A stretch of DNA of 64,000 nt from Theropithecus gelada (GCF_003255815.1 NC_037670.1:54915809-54979808); one strand, 5' to 3'; shown: positions 11,774-24,579, counted from the stretch's first letter. Translations and numbers: made by a program. Notes: a model not told the origin generated them from the sequence alone.

Positions 11774-13472
11774 AACATACAAGATATGTTGACACCCCCA
11801 CCTAGAACTGGGACATGTGCGGGATTGTAATCTTATTCCTGGACCTTCCTGCAAGTGTGATTGTGACATACACCTCTACCCAGCATGTAAGTGGTTTGCC
11901 TCTGCTGCCTGGAGTGAACTCACAGATAAAATTGTGACCTATTGCTTGACCCTGCACCTAAGTGGTATGACTCTATTCTCAAGCCTTGGCACTGCCCACA
12001 TGAAGAATTGTGACATATTGCTGGGTCTTGCACCCAAGTTATGTGAGTCTTTTCTTCTGCCTTGGTGTTGTATACAGGGAGCATTATGACATATTGCTGC
12101 ACCCTGTCTTAAGGATTTGTGGTTCTTCTGCCTGTGCCTTGCCCACATGGGCCAATGGGACATACTGCTGAGTCTAACACTTAGGTAATGTAACTCTCCT
12201 GCCTGGGCACTGCTTACAGGAAACATTGTGATATATTTGTGTACCTATCAACCAGGTTACATAAATCTCTTCTCCTTCCTGATTCCTGACGCTTAGGTAA
12301 TAAAACTTCCCTGCCTGGGAACTTCTTACAGAGGACATTGTGATACATGTGTGTACCCATCAACCATGTTACATAAATCTCTTCTCCTTCCTGATTCCCG
12401 CTAACAGAGGGGATTGTGGCTCTTCTATTCTTTTTAGGTTCTGTCTTCAGGGAAAATTGTGACATATCACTGGGCCCAACACTAACACAATGTTACTCTT
12501 TTGCTTTGGCCCTGACCTCGAAAGGCATTCAGCCCTATTGCTGGGCCTAGCACCAAAATGATGTGCCTCTTTTGCCTGGAGACACATTGTGACATATCTC
12601 AAAGCTTATCAACTATTTGATGTGATCTCTATTCTTACTTGCACTTTGCTTATGAAAGATTGTGACATATCTCTGTCTCTGGGTCCCCTCCTTCTGGACA
12701 AACCCCCCCAGAAAAAAAAATATGACTTATTGCTGACCTCAGCACACAAGTGATGTAATTCTTCTGCCTGGTCCCTACCCATAGGGAGCATTGTGACATA
12801 TTTTTTAATCTACAAATTTTTGATGCAACTTTTCTCTTTTACCTTAATCCTCCACATGGTCCCTGCCCACCCAGCGCATTATGGCATAGCTCTAGGCCCC
12901 TCATCTATTGCATGTGATGCTCTTTTCATACCTGGGCTTTGCCAAAAAGTGAGATTCTGATATATATCTGTGGGCTGAGCACCTAAATAATGTGACTCTC
13001 CTCCTTTGCCTGGGTCCTGTATTCATTGTGTGTTATGGCATATGGCTGAGTCCAGTACCTACATGATGTGACTCTCCTGCCTGGGTTTTGCCCACAGGGT
13101 ATTTTAAAATATCTTTTTCTTTATTACCTAGGTGATGTGACTCTCTTATTCCACCAGAGCCTTGCCAAATAGAAGGATTGTGACATATCACTGAACACAG
13201 CACCTAGGTCATATGACTCTCTCCTTTTGCCTGGGCCTCACATATTTTGGGTATTGTAACAAATTGCTGGGCCCCACCACTAGAAGATGGGAGGCTTGTG
13301 CATGGAACCTGCCTACGTGGGGGCCTTTTGATATTTATCTGTATCTGTCACTTAGAAGATGTGACTTTCCTACCTGCACCCTGCCCACAAGGAAGATTGG
13401 GAACTATCACTAGGCCATGTGCCCAGGTTATGTAACTCTGCTGCCTGTGTTCTACTTTCAGGAAGAAATTGT
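11765..13472 (-). repeat. Inverted satellite segment (B start plus A array)
   Basis: Here the consensus words appear only as reverse complements: 'attgtgacatattgctggg', 'cctaagtggtatgactct', 'cctgcctgggc', 'gcccacagg'. The reverse complement of 11775-11880 is the first part of a B block ('ccagttctaggtg', 'cttgtatgttgggtc'). The right junction is at 'gaaattgtcacaacc' (about 13466-13480), where an inverted 'aattgt' meets forward 'gtcacaa'. About 22 A units are inverted. Confidence 0.92.
12224..12399 (-). repeat. Local 112-bp tandem duplication inside the inverted segment
   Basis: The stretch from 'cattgtgata' at 12224 recurs from 12336 with much higher identity than neighbouring A units share, including 'ttacataaatctcttctcc' in both copies. 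The 112-bp offset is about three 37-bp monomers, as expected from a later unequal exchange. Confidence 0.8.
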
Positions 13473-14670
13473 CACAACCTCTTCTACAGGCAATGCCCAG
13501 GTAAGAGTAGAGAATTACATCAAATAGTTGACAGACCCAGAGATATGTCACAATGTCCCCTGTGGACAGAGTTCAGGAAAGAGATTCACATCACATTGGT
13601 GCTGGGTCCAGCAATATGTCACAATGCCTTCTGAGGGCAAGGCCAAACCAAAGAGAAAAGAGTAATGTCACTTTGGTGCTTGGCCCAGTGATATTTTACA
13701 ATCCCCTCCCCCATAAGCAGTGATCAGGCAGAATGAGAGTGTCATATCACCTGGGAGATGCACGTAGAGATATGTCACAATGCCCCCTATAGTCAGGGTC
13801 TAAGCAGGAGAGTTACATTACCTGGGTTTTGGACTAAATAATATGTTATAATGCTTTATGTGGGCGGGGCACAGGCAGGAGAATCACATACCTTGGGTGT
13901 GGAGCCTAGTGATATGTCACAGTGCCCCCTGTGGGCAGTGCCTAGGCAGGAGAGGAAATTCACATCACCTGGTTACCAGCCCAAGCAATTGGTCACGATA
14001 TTTTTGTGTGTGTGTGTGTGTGTGGCCAGGGTTCAGGCAGAATGAAGAGCTACATCTCCTAGGTGATAAACACAGAAACATGTCAAAAGGCCCCCTGTGG
14101 ACAGGGCCCAAGCAGAAGCCTCCCACCCCCTAGGTGTTGGGCTAAGAGATACATCACAGTACCCAGAACATGCTGAGCCCAGGAAAACAAGAAGAGTCAT
14201 ATTACCAAGGTGCTGGGTCCAGTTATATGTCACAATGCCCCCTTCTGGCAAAGCTCAGGCAGAAAAGGAGAGTCACATAACTTAGGCAATGAATAAAAAG
14301 ATAATACCCCTAAGGGCAGGGCCCATCAAGGACAGTTCCATAACCTAAGTGTTGTACCTAACCCTATGTCTCAATACACAATGTATGAAGAACCCAGGTA
14401 GGAGGGGAGGGTCACATTGCCTAGGTGTTAAGCCCAGCAATACAACAAAATCCTTTTTTTAGGCAGAGCCCTAGCAGCAGAAAAGAGTCAGATCACCTAG
14501 GTACTAGGTCCAGCAATATGTCACAATATTCCTTGAGGAAAGAGCTGAGGTAAGATAGTAACATCATCTAGGTGAAAGGCCTAGTAATATTTCACAGTCT
14601 TCTCTGGAGACAGAACCCAGAAATAAGAGGAGTCACATCAGCTAGGTGCTGGGCACAGTGAAATGTTATG
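13472..14670 (+). repeat. Satellite A array 4
   Basis: Forward A units resume directly after the inversion. A short (TG)n run (about 14006-14022) interrupts one unit. All units are degenerate and no transposon is present. Confidence 0.9.
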
Positions 14671-14965
14671 TTGGGTATAACTACATGAGTCACAGTCTCA
14701 GTGGTGGACTGGATCCAAGCATGAGAGCCTCAATCCATCCTGTGGACTGTGTCTTCTTAGTAGAGAGATGGCCTCACAGGTTTGCTAAATGTTGGTTTGA
14801 GAGTCACAAACCCAAATGTGAACCCAATCTATATATGAGAGTCAATTTCCCCTCTTAACTGCCTTTGGGTGTGAGATTAAGAACCTCACCAGCAGACTGT
14901 GTTTATGTGGAAGGATAGAAGTTGATGCTATTGGCTGGGTATGCATGAGTGTCACAGTCTCAGCT
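14670..14965 (+). repeat. Satellite B block 4, truncated at both ends
   Basis: Starts inside the B order at 'tatgttgggtataactac' and ends at 'tgcatgagtgtcacagtc', where it passes straight into A sequence 'tgcccaggcag'. The start word 'tgttgggt' and the end word 'gagtgtcaca' are the same places where block 3 and its inverted partner are cut. Confidence 0.88.
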
Positions 14966-16690
14966 GTGTGCAGTGCCCAGGCAGAAAAGAAGAGTCTAAT
15001 TGCCTAGGTGTAGAATTAGAGATTTTAATCTCTTTTATTAATGTCTTCTGATACTTCTATGGGCAAAGTCCATTGAGGAGAGCCACATAATCTATGTTTT
15101 GGACCCAGCCATACGTCACAATGCACAATGTATTCAGGGCCCAGGCAGAAGAGGGGAGTCAAATAACCTAGGTACTGGGCCCAGTGATACTGCAAAATAC
15201 CTCCTTGGACAGGGCCTAAGCAAAGGAGGAGAGTCATATCACATCAGTGTGTGTGCAAAAATATGTCACAATACCCTCTGAGTGAATGGCTCAGTCATGA
15301 AATCCATGCCACCTAGGTGAGGGGTTCGATAATTTGTTGCAATTTTTTCTGTGTGTAAGGCTCAGTAAGAAACAAAGAGTCACATAACCTAGGGGCTGGG
15401 CCCAGCTTCATGTCACAATCACTCTAGTTGGAAGAGCCAGAGAATAAGAGGAGTGTTACATCACACAGGTGCTGGGCTCAGCAATATGTCACAATTCCCG
15501 CTGTGGACAGGTCTCATGAAGAAAAGGAGAGTCACACCATCTAGCTGATAGGCCCAGAGATATGTCTTAATGACTCCTGTCAGCGAGAACCAGGCAGAAG
15601 AATCACATCACCTGTGTGCTGGTCAAAAGTTACTCTCACTTCTGTCGGCACAGCTAGGCAAGAGAGGAGAGTCATATCACCTAAGTGAGGGGTCCATATA
15701 TGTGTTCTAATTTTTTATTTGTGTAAGGCTCAGAAAAAAAAAGGAGAGTCACAAAACCAAGGGTTTGGGCACAGTTTGATGTCACAATCACCACAGTGGG
15801 CATAACCGCAGTATGAGAAGAAAGTCACCTCATGTAGGTGCTGGGTCTACCAATATGTCACAATCTTCACTGTGGACAGGTCCCAGGAAGAAAAGGAGTG
15901 TCATGTAATCTAGATGATGGGCCCAGAGATATGTCACAATATCTCCAGTGGGAAAAGCCCAGGCAAGAGAAGAGCACTCCATCAAATAGTTGATGGGTGT
16001 AGAGATACATCACAGTGCTTCCTGCAGCCAGGATCCACGTAGGAGACTCACAGCACCTTGGTTCTGGGTCCACAATATGTCCCAATGCTTTCTTTTGGTA
16101 GGGCCAAGGCAGAAAACTTACATCACCTTTGTGTTCAGCCCAGCAATATGGCAAAATCTCTCCTGTGGACAGAACCTTGAAAAAAGAGAAGAGTCACATC
16201 AGCTAGGTGCCAGGCTAGTGATATGTCACAATCCCCACTGTGAACAGGGATAAAATAGGAGAAGAGAGTCATAACACCTGGGTGATTGGCATGGAGATAT
16301 GTCACAATGTCCCCTATAGGTGGGACTCAGGCAGGAGAGTTAAATTGCCTTGATGTTGGACCCAGCAATATGCCCCAGTAACCCATGTGCTTGATGTTAG
16401 ATCCAGCAATATGTCCCAATGACCCATGTGGGCAAGGCACAGGCTGGAGAGTCACACAACCTGGATGTGGGGGCCAGCAATATGTCACAATGCTGCCAGT
16501 GGGCCATGCTAAGAAAGGAGAGGAGACACACATCACCTGGGTGCAAGGTCAAGCAACGTGTCACAATACTCACTGTGGGCAATACCAAGGCAGGAAAATA
16601 AAGTCACATCTCCCAGGTGCTGGGTTCAGCAATATGTCATAATACTGTCTGTGAACTGGGCCAAGGCAGGAGAGTCGAATCACTCAGGTG
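14965..16690 (+). repeat. Satellite A array 5
   Basis: About 22 forward A units without transposon insertions. One stretch at 16368-16428 repeats 'agcaatatg' and 'cccatgtg' phrases closely, which suggests a small recent duplication. Confidence 0.9.
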
Positions 16691-16755
16691 CTGGGGAGAG
16701 GCATATTTCACAATCACACTTGGAGAAAGATCAAGGGATTAGATTAACAATTCAA
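16690..16755 (+). repeat. B block stub
   Basis: Only the opening of a B block is present ('tcacaatcacacttggag', 'gggattagattaacaatt'). After about 65 bp it switches to A sequence 'ctaggtgatgaaag'. This is the shortest B remnant in the window. Confidence 0.82.
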
Positions 16756-18795
16756 TCTAGGTGATGAAAGAAAATTTATGCAATAACACTTCTGTGGGAA
16801 GAGGCCATTCAAAAGAGTCAGATCACTTCAGTGTTGACCCACCCAAATGTCACCATACACAATGTATCCAGGGTCCAGAAAAGAGAGGAGAGTTACGTTA
16901 CAAATTGCTGGGTCTAATGACAATTTCTTTTCTTTTCTTTTCTTTTTTATTTATTTATTTTTTTGAACCAAGGCAGACATTAATAGTCACATTGCATAGT
17001 TGATGGATGAAGAAACATGTCACAAGACCCCCTGTGGGCAGGACTCAGGCAGGAGCCTCCCATCCTTTAGGTGTTTTTCCCAGTAATATGTCACAATACA
17101 CAAAATACAATAAACTGGGGCAAAAGAGGAGGGTCACATCACCTAGGTGCTGGGTCCAATGATATGTCACAATCTCCAATTTTGGAAGAGCAAGGGCAGA
17201 ATTGTCATATCACCTAGGTGATGAATGAAAAGACACATCATAATACCCCTGTGAGCAGGGGCCATGCAAAAGAGTCGAATCACCTAGGTGTTGGACCTAG
17301 TAGTATGTCACGATAACCAACAAATGCGGGTCCCAGGAAGGAGAGAACAGGTACATATCTGAGTGCTTCACTAGCAATAAATCCCACTCTCTGCCTGGAA
17401 AGAGCTCTAGTAGTATAGGAGGGTTACATTGCCTAGGTGCTGGGTCAAGCCATACGTCACAATACCACCAGAGGTGATGGCCCAGGCAGGAGTCACAATA
17501 CCTAAGTGAGGGGTCCAGAAATATGTCCCAATTTTCCCCATGGGCAAGGTTTAGGGTAGAGGAGAGTAGCATAAACTATGGAATCAGGTCTTGGGCAAAG
17601 CAATATGTCACAACAACCACTGTGGACAGGTCCCAGGAAAAAGAGGAGTGTCACATTATCAAGGTGATAGCCCCAAGGTATACAATACCTACATCTATCA
17701 TGATGACCTCTGTGGGCAGGGACCAGACAGAAGTATCATATCATCTGTGTGTTGGGCCTAGAGATAAGGTCACTCTCACTTCAGTGGGCGTGTCCCAGGC
17801 AGGAGAGAAGAGTCACATCACCTAGGTGCTAAACCTAGAGATATGCCATAATCTTTCCTATGGGCAAATACCAGGTGAAAAAGGAGAGTCACACCAAATA
17901 GTAGATGGGCCCAGAGATATGTCACAATGCCTCATGTGACCAGGGTCAAGACAGAAGACTCATATCACCTTGGTGCTTGACCCAGCATTATTTCACAATA
18001 CCTTCTAAGGGCAAAGTAAAAGAGTAATGTCACTTTAGTGATGGGCCCAGCAATATGTCACAATCTCTTATGAGGGCAGAAATTATGAAGAAGAGAAGAA
18101 TCATCTCAACTAGTTGCTGAACCAAATAATATGGCACAATACTCCCCTGTGAGCTGAGATCAGGCAGAAAAGAAGTCACATAATCTGCATGATGAATGTA
18201 GAGATGTCACAATGCCCTCTCTAGGTAGAACCCAGGCAGGAGAGTTACATCACCTGAATGACGGACCCAGTCAAGTGTCGCAATGGCCCACGTGGGCAGA
18301 ACACTGGCAAGACAGTCACATAAGCTGGCAGTGTGGCCCAGTAATATGTCACAGTTCCCTCTGTGGGAAGCACCAAGGCAGGAGAGGCGAGTCGTCTTAT
18401 CTAAGTGAAAGGCCCAGCAATATGTCACAATGCCTTCTGAAAGTAGGGCCAGTGCAGCAGAGTAATGTAACCTTGGTGCTGGGCAAAATGATATGTCACC
18501 ATCTTCCCTGTAGGCAGAACCCAGTAAGATGCAAATAATAAAATCACCTCAGTGCTGGGCCCAGTGATAGGTCACAATTACCCCTGTGAGTAGAAACCAG
18601 ACAGGAGGAGAGTCACATCACCTTGGTGATGGCTGCAGTGGTATATCACAATGTTCTATGTAGCCAGGAATCAGGCAGGAGAGTAACATCACCTGGGTTC
18701 TGAACCCAGAAATACATCACAATTGCCCACGTGGGTAGGCACAAGAGTCACATAAAATCCATAACAATCCCATTTGTTGGTTGGGGCAGGCAAGA
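16755..18795 (+). repeat. Satellite A array 6
   Basis: About 27 forward A units. At 16925-16962 a unit is interrupted by a pyrimidine-rich 'cttttcttttc' and 'atttatttattt' tract of about 40 bp. Confidence 0.9.
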
Positions 18796-21240
18796 GTATT
18801 AAGTCACTCAAATGCTGAGCAGAGGCATACATCACAATCACACCTGCAGGAAGCTCCAGGAATAAGATTAACAATCTATCTTGCACATGCCCTAGTTCTA
18901 GGTATAAGAGGCACTGTCTCCTGAATGTTAAGTCTATGTGCATGAGCCACAGTCGCAATGGTGAACTGGATCTCTGCATGAGGGCCTCAATCCTTCCTAT
19001 GGACTGTGTCTCTGTAGTGAAGTCACAGCCTTTATAGGTGCGCTGAACCTTGATTTGAGAGTCACCAGCCTACCTGTAGACCAGATCCACATATAAGTAA
19101 GAGTTCATTTTCCAACTTTTACCTGCCTCCTGGTGTGAGATTCAGAGCCTCCACAGTGGGCTATGTCTATGGGGAAGAATGACATCTTTTCTGTCAGCTG
19201 AGTATGAATACAAGTGTCACTATCTCATATATGTGCTGTTCCCTGTTATGACACACTCTGTACCACCCAAGAGCTTTATACAGTATGCATGAGAGTCACA
19301 ATTTACTCTAGAATCTTCGTGCTGGTATGGAAACATTATTCTACCTGTGGCCCTAAGCCCAAGTATTAGAGTCAACATCTCCTTAATTGGCTGGGTCCAG
19401 ATAGGAGAGTTTTTACCTGCCTACAAGCTGGGTTGATAAATGAGTCACCATCCAAACTGTGGCCAGATGTTCACATATGGCTGTCAGAATTCCAACTATG
19501 AACTGCATTCACGTGTGAGATTTAGGAACTCACCAGGAGGCTCTATGTGTGAGAGTGACAGGCCTAACAGTTGGAAGGGTGTCCATATGAGAAACAATAT
19601 CTCTCTTGTGTCCTGGGCCCTGTAATGACACTCCCTGTACCACTGCAGGGCTTTACACCATATGTGAGAAAGTGATGATTTTCTATGAGCTCTCTACAAA
19701 GAGGACTAAGCCTAGCTATAAGAGACGGTCTCTCTCTCTCTTTTAAAAGAAATAAATAATAATTTTTTAAGTTCTTGGGTACACGTGCAGAGTGTGCAGT
19801 TTTGTTACACAGGTAAATGTTGTCATGGTGATTTGCTGCACTTATCGACCCATAACCTAGATATTAAGCCCAGCATCCATTAGTCATTTTTCCTGATTTT
19901 CTCCCTCCATCTGCTTCGCCAGACAGGTTCTAGTGTGTGTTGTTCCCTACCGGTGTCTATGTGTTCACATGGCTCATTTCCCAGTTATAAATGAGAACAC
20001 GTGATGTTTGGTTTACTGTGCCTGTATTAGTTTGCTGGGGATAAGAGCTTCCAGCTCCATTTATGTCTCTGCAAAGAAAATGACCCTGTTCTTTTTTACA
20101 GCTGCATAGTATTCCATGGTGTATATGTACATTTTCTTTATCCAGTCATTCATTGATAGGCATTTGGATTGATTCCATGTCTTTGCTATTGTGAATAGTG
20201 CTGCAATGAACATACACATGCATGTATCTTTGTAATAAAATAATTTATATTCCTTTGGGTATATACCCAGTAATGGGATTGCGGGGTCAAATGGTATTTC
20301 TGGTTCTAGGTCTTTAAGAAATTGTCAAAGTGTCTTCCACAATGATTGAACTAATTTACATTCCCACAGTGTAAAAACATTCCCATTTATCTGCAGCCTT
20401 GCTAACATCTGTTGTTTCTTGACTTTTTAATAAGTGCCATTCTGACTGGTGTGAGATGGTATCTCATTGTGGTTTGATTTGCATTTCTCTAATGATCAGT
20501 GATGTTAAGCTTTTTAAAAAATGTTTTTTGGCCACATAAATGTCTTCTTCTGAGAAGTCTCTGTTCATGTCCTTTGCCTAATTATTGATGGAGTTTCTTT
20601 TTTTAAAAGAATGTGTTTAAGTTTCTTCTAGATTCTGGATATTAGACGGTCACATGGATAGATTACAAAACCCTTCTCCCATTCTGTAGGTTGCCTGTTC
20701 ACCCTGACAATAGTTCATTTTTCTGTGCAGAAGCTCTTTAGTTTAATTAGATCCCATTTGTCATTGTTTGCTTTTGTTGAAATTGCTTTTGATGTTTTTG
20801 TCATAAAATCTTTGCCCATGTCTATGCCCTGAATGGTATTGCCTAGATTTAGGATTTTTATAGTTTTGGGTTTTACACTTAAGTCTTTAATCTATCTTGA
20901 GTTAATTTTTGTATAAGGTGTAAAGAAGGGGTCAAGTTTCAATTATATGCTTATGGCTAGCCAGTTCTCCCAGAACCACTTATTAAATAAGTAATCCTTT
21001 CCCCATTGCTTGTTTGTTTAAGTCTGTCAAGGATCAGATGGTTGTAATGTGCTGTCTTATTTCCGAGTTTTCTTTTCTGGTTTCATTGGCCTATGTGTCT
21101 GTGTTTCTACCACTACCATGCTGTTTTGGTTATGAGAGACAGTGTCTCTTTTATTGGCTGGTTCAAGGTAACAGAGTCATCACCGCAGCTGTGAACTGGG
21201 CCAAGGTGTATTTCACAGTCTTACCTGTGAATCAGGAGCA
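18795..21240 (+). repeat. Satellite B block 5 (split by an L1)
   Basis: Ordered B landmarks run from 'ctgcaggaagctccagg' (18843) to 'gctataagagacggtctct' (19725). The remainder 'cagtgtctcttttattggctggttcaagg' resumes at 21139 after the L1. Confidence 0.9.
19736..21130 (-). mobile_element. 5'-truncated L1 (antisense, about 1.4 kb)
   Basis: Antisense L1 3' region. It is recognised by the reverse-complement landmarks 'gcatagtattccatggtgta', 'ctttgctattgtgaatagtg', 'gggtatatacccagtaatgg', 'gggtcaaatggtatttctgg' and 'tctgttgtttcttgactttt'. It covers the end of ORF2 and the 3' UTR, with many stops and indels. It lies between 'agagacggtctct' and 'agagacagtgtctct', a diverged target-site duplication in the host B block. 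It cannot encode a working protein. Confidence 0.94.
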
Positions 21241-22795
21241 TGCAGAAGGGTCACATGCTCCTGGGTACTAGGCCAGGAATATTTCACAATGCTCCCTTTG
21301 GGCAAGAACCAAGCAAGAAAGTAACATCACTCAGTTTCTGGGCCCAGCAATATATCACAATTTTCTCTGTGGGCAGAGTGCAGGCTGAAGAGAAGAGCCA
21401 TATCTCCTAGGTGATGGATGGAGAGATATGTCACAAGGTCCCCTGTGGTAAGGGCCCAGGCAATATCTTTCTATCTCCTAGGTTTTGGGCCCAGTGATAT
21501 GTCACAAATACTCAAAATATGCAAGGCCAAGGCTAAAGAGGAAAGTCACATCACCTAAGTGCTGGGGCCAGCCACATATCACAATACATAATGTATTCAG
21601 GGCCCAGGCAGCAGGCAAGAATCACATCACCTAGGTGCTGGGCCCAGAAATACATCACAATTCTTTCTTAGGCAGACCCAAGTAGATGAGTAGGTTTATA
21701 TCACCTATTGCTGGAACCAGCAATATGTCATAATACCTTTTGAGGAAGCGGCTTGGGCAGGAGAGTCACATTACCTTGGTGAGGGGCTCAGAGATATGTC
21801 ACAATATTCCCTTTGGATAGGGCTTAGAAAGAAAAGTTACATAACCTAAAGATTATGCCCAGCTTTATGTCATCATTGGCCCAGAGGGCAGGGCTCATGC
21901 ATGAGAGAAGAGTCACATCACATAGCTGCTGGGCAAAGCAATGTGTGACATTCCCCAATGTGGTCAGGTTTAAGAAAAAAGAGGATAGTCATGTTATTTA
22001 GGTGATGAGCCTAGAGGTATATCACAATAATTCCTGTGGGCACAGGCCAGGCAGAAGAGTCACATCATGTGTTTGCTGGGCACAGTGATAAGTCACTTTC
22101 ATTTCTGTAGGCATGGCACAGGCAGGAGAAGAGTGCCAACATCTCAGTGCTGGGCCTAGAGGTATATCACAACTTTTCTCATGGGCAAAGTTCAGGTAAT
22201 AGAGGAGAGCCACATCAAATAGGCAATGGGTCCTTAGGTATGTTACAATAGCTCCGAAACAGCATCCAGGGAGAAGGCTCACATCACCTTGGTACTGGGT
22301 CCAGCAATATGTCACAGTGCTTTCTGAGGTCAAGGCCGAGACAAACGAGCAATGTCACTTTGATGTTGAGCCCAATGATATGTCACAATGTCCTCTGTAG
22401 GCAGAATCTAGGAAGAGGAGTCACATCAGTGAGGTGCTAGGCTCAGTGATATGTTACAATTCCACTTGTAAGTAGAAACCATGCAAATAAAGAGAGTCTC
22501 ACTACCTGGACCATGGGTGGAAAGATACGTCACAATGCCTTCTGTAGGCAGAGCACAGGCTGGGGGATTAAATCCCCCACAGGGGCCCGGTGGCCCCTGT
22601 GGGCAAGGCATAGAGAAGAGAGTCATATAACCTAAGTGTGAAAAACAGTCATATGTCAAAATTCTCCCTGTAGGCAAAACTAAGGCAAGAGAATAAATTC
22701 ACATCGACTAAGTGCTGGGTGCAGCAATACATCACCATTCAATTTGTCGGCTGAGCCCAAGCAGGAGAGTAAAATTGCTCAAGTGCTAGGCTGAA
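21240..22795 (+). repeat. Satellite A array 7
   Basis: About 20 forward A units, uninterrupted. An odd unit at 22560-22600 contains the self-complementary run 'ccacaggggcccggtggccc'. Confidence 0.9.
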
Positions 22796-23800
22796 GTGTA
22801 TGTCACAATCGCAGCTGCAGAAAGGTCCAGGCATGAAATTAAGAATCCTGCACATGTCCAGGTTCCAGGAATGACAGGCACCACCTCCTGTACGTTGGGT
22901 CTAAGTGTATGACCCACAGTCTCAACACTTTACTGAATCCATCCACAAGAGCTTCAATCCCTCCTGCAGACTATGTCCTTTTAATGGAGTCAAAGCCTCA
23001 CAGATACGCTTGATCTTATTCTGAAGGTCACCTACCCACCTATGAACCAAAGCCATGTATGAGTTAATTTTTCAACTTCAACTTTTTTAGACGTGAGATT
23101 CAGAACCTCAACAGTGGCCTGTGTTCATGTAGAAGAATGACAATTTTACTGTTGGCCGGGTGTATATATAAGTATCATAATCTCACCTGTATTCCATGCT
23201 TTGTTAGGACACCCTCTGTAACACCTGCGGGCTTTATACAATATACATTAAAGTCACAATCTGCTCTAAGACTTTTGTGTTTATATGAACCCATGATTCT
23301 ACCTGTAGCCCAAAGCTCAAATAAGAGAGTAAACATCTCTCCAATTCAATGTGTCTACATAGAACAGATCTAACCTGCCAGAATTAGAAATGAGTTGCCA
23401 TTTCAACTGTAGCTGGATGTTTACATGTGACAATCACAGTCCAAACTGTGAGCTGTGTCAACATGTGAGAATAAGGACCTCCCCAGTGGGCACTGTCTAT
23501 GTGTGTGAGGGTGACAATATTAACAGTTTGTGAGGTGTACATATGAGAAACATAACCTCACTTATTTACTGTGCCCTGTGATGACACTCTCTGTACCACT
23601 TGAGGGCTTTATATGATATGTAAGAGTGGTAACTTTTTATGACCTTCATACAAAGAGGAGACTTATCGTCTTACTTTCTTTCCTAAGTCTAGCTATGTAA
23701 GACAGTATCTCTTCTATTGGCTGGTTTGAAGTATGAGAGTAATCAATACACCTGTGAGCTGGCTAAAATGTATGTCACAAACCCACTTGTGGGTTGTGAG
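22795..23800 (+). repeat. Satellite B block 6 (complete, uninterrupted)
   Basis: Runs from 'gctgcagaaaggtccagg' through 'tgtacgttgggtctaagtg', 'ccacctatgaaccaaagcca', 'ttactgttggccgggtg', 'ctgtagcccaaagctcaa' and 'gaggagacttatcgtct' to 'ctattggctggtttgaag'. At about 1.0 kb it is another useful reference copy. Confidence 0.9.
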
Positions 23801-23952
23801 AAGAATCATACCATGTAGGTTTTTGGCCAAGGATATGTCACAGTCTTCCCTTAGGGCAGAAATCAAGCAGGAGAGTCATATCACCTAGGTGCTCAGCCAC
23901 AGATATGTTACAATCCTCTCCTGAAAGCAGAGCACACGCAGCAGAGTCATAG
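23800..23952 (+). repeat. Satellite A units left of the retrovirus
   Basis: Two A units ('gatatgtcacagtcttccc', 'tcatatcacctaggtgctc') end at 'cagcagagtcatag', where the retroviral LTR begins. Confidence 0.85.
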
Positions 23953-24579
23953 TGAAGTGGCTTCATTGTCTGGGGAAACACCCGAAGTTTGTTGTCCTGC
24001 TCTGAGAAGAGTAATGACTCGAACACACACACGGAATGAGTTTAAGGAGCAGAAAGTTTAATACACAAAAGACAGGAGAGAGGGAGAGAGAGAGCTTCCT
24101 CCTGTGGAGAAAGTGGGTCACCATAGCAGGTTTCCAGGTTTGGAGCAGAATGTGATCAATTTTATAGAGAGGCTTGAGGAGGTGGTGATTGATTTATATA
24201 TGGCCCAGGAAATTGGTTTGACCAGGTGTGGCATTTACTTAGCACACGAGGAAACTGGCCCTCCCACGCTAATCTTATTATGCAAATGTGGCCTCTACCT
24301 GGCCGGTACCATGACACCCACACACATGGTGACAAAGTAAAGGGAGAGGGAATCACCATTTTGAGTGTACTTGGCTTTTAGTACAGCTGCCCGCATTTAC
24401 ATATGCAAACTTCCAGCTTGCTTATCTATGCTTGCAGTTTGACTTTTCAGGCTGCTTTCTTTTAGAAAAGAAATGGTTTTTTGGTTGCTTTTCATTGAAG
24501 GAAAATTCCACCAAGAACTCTTGTACCCTTGTTAACTGCCTAAAATAATTTTTTTTTTAACTCCTATATTCACCCCTCA
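23953..24579 (-). mobile_element. Retroviral LTR (class I type), minus orientation
   Basis: The element has TG...CA ends: it reads 'tgaagtggcttc' at the left and 'ttcacccctca' at the right on the plus strand. On the minus strand it has a TATA-like 'tatataaat' followed by 'attaaactttctgctcctta', a poly(A)-signal-like region near the R/U5 position. At about 627 bp it fits a class I endogenous retrovirus LTR of the MER4/MER41-like sort, but I cannot name the family. Directly inside lies the purine-poor strand of a polypurine-tract-like region. Confidence 0.8.

Noticed and set aside
13472..14670. Possible regulatory cAMP-type sites in 'gtcacatcac' and 'tatgtcacaat'
   Set aside because: They resemble but do not match the TGACGTCA core (no CG). 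Without a promoter or transcript nearby the call would be speculation.
24104..24340. 78-codon ORF in the retroviral LTR
   Set aside because: LTRs do not normally encode protein, and the stretch covers TATA-like and poly(A)-like elements of the LTR in antisense.
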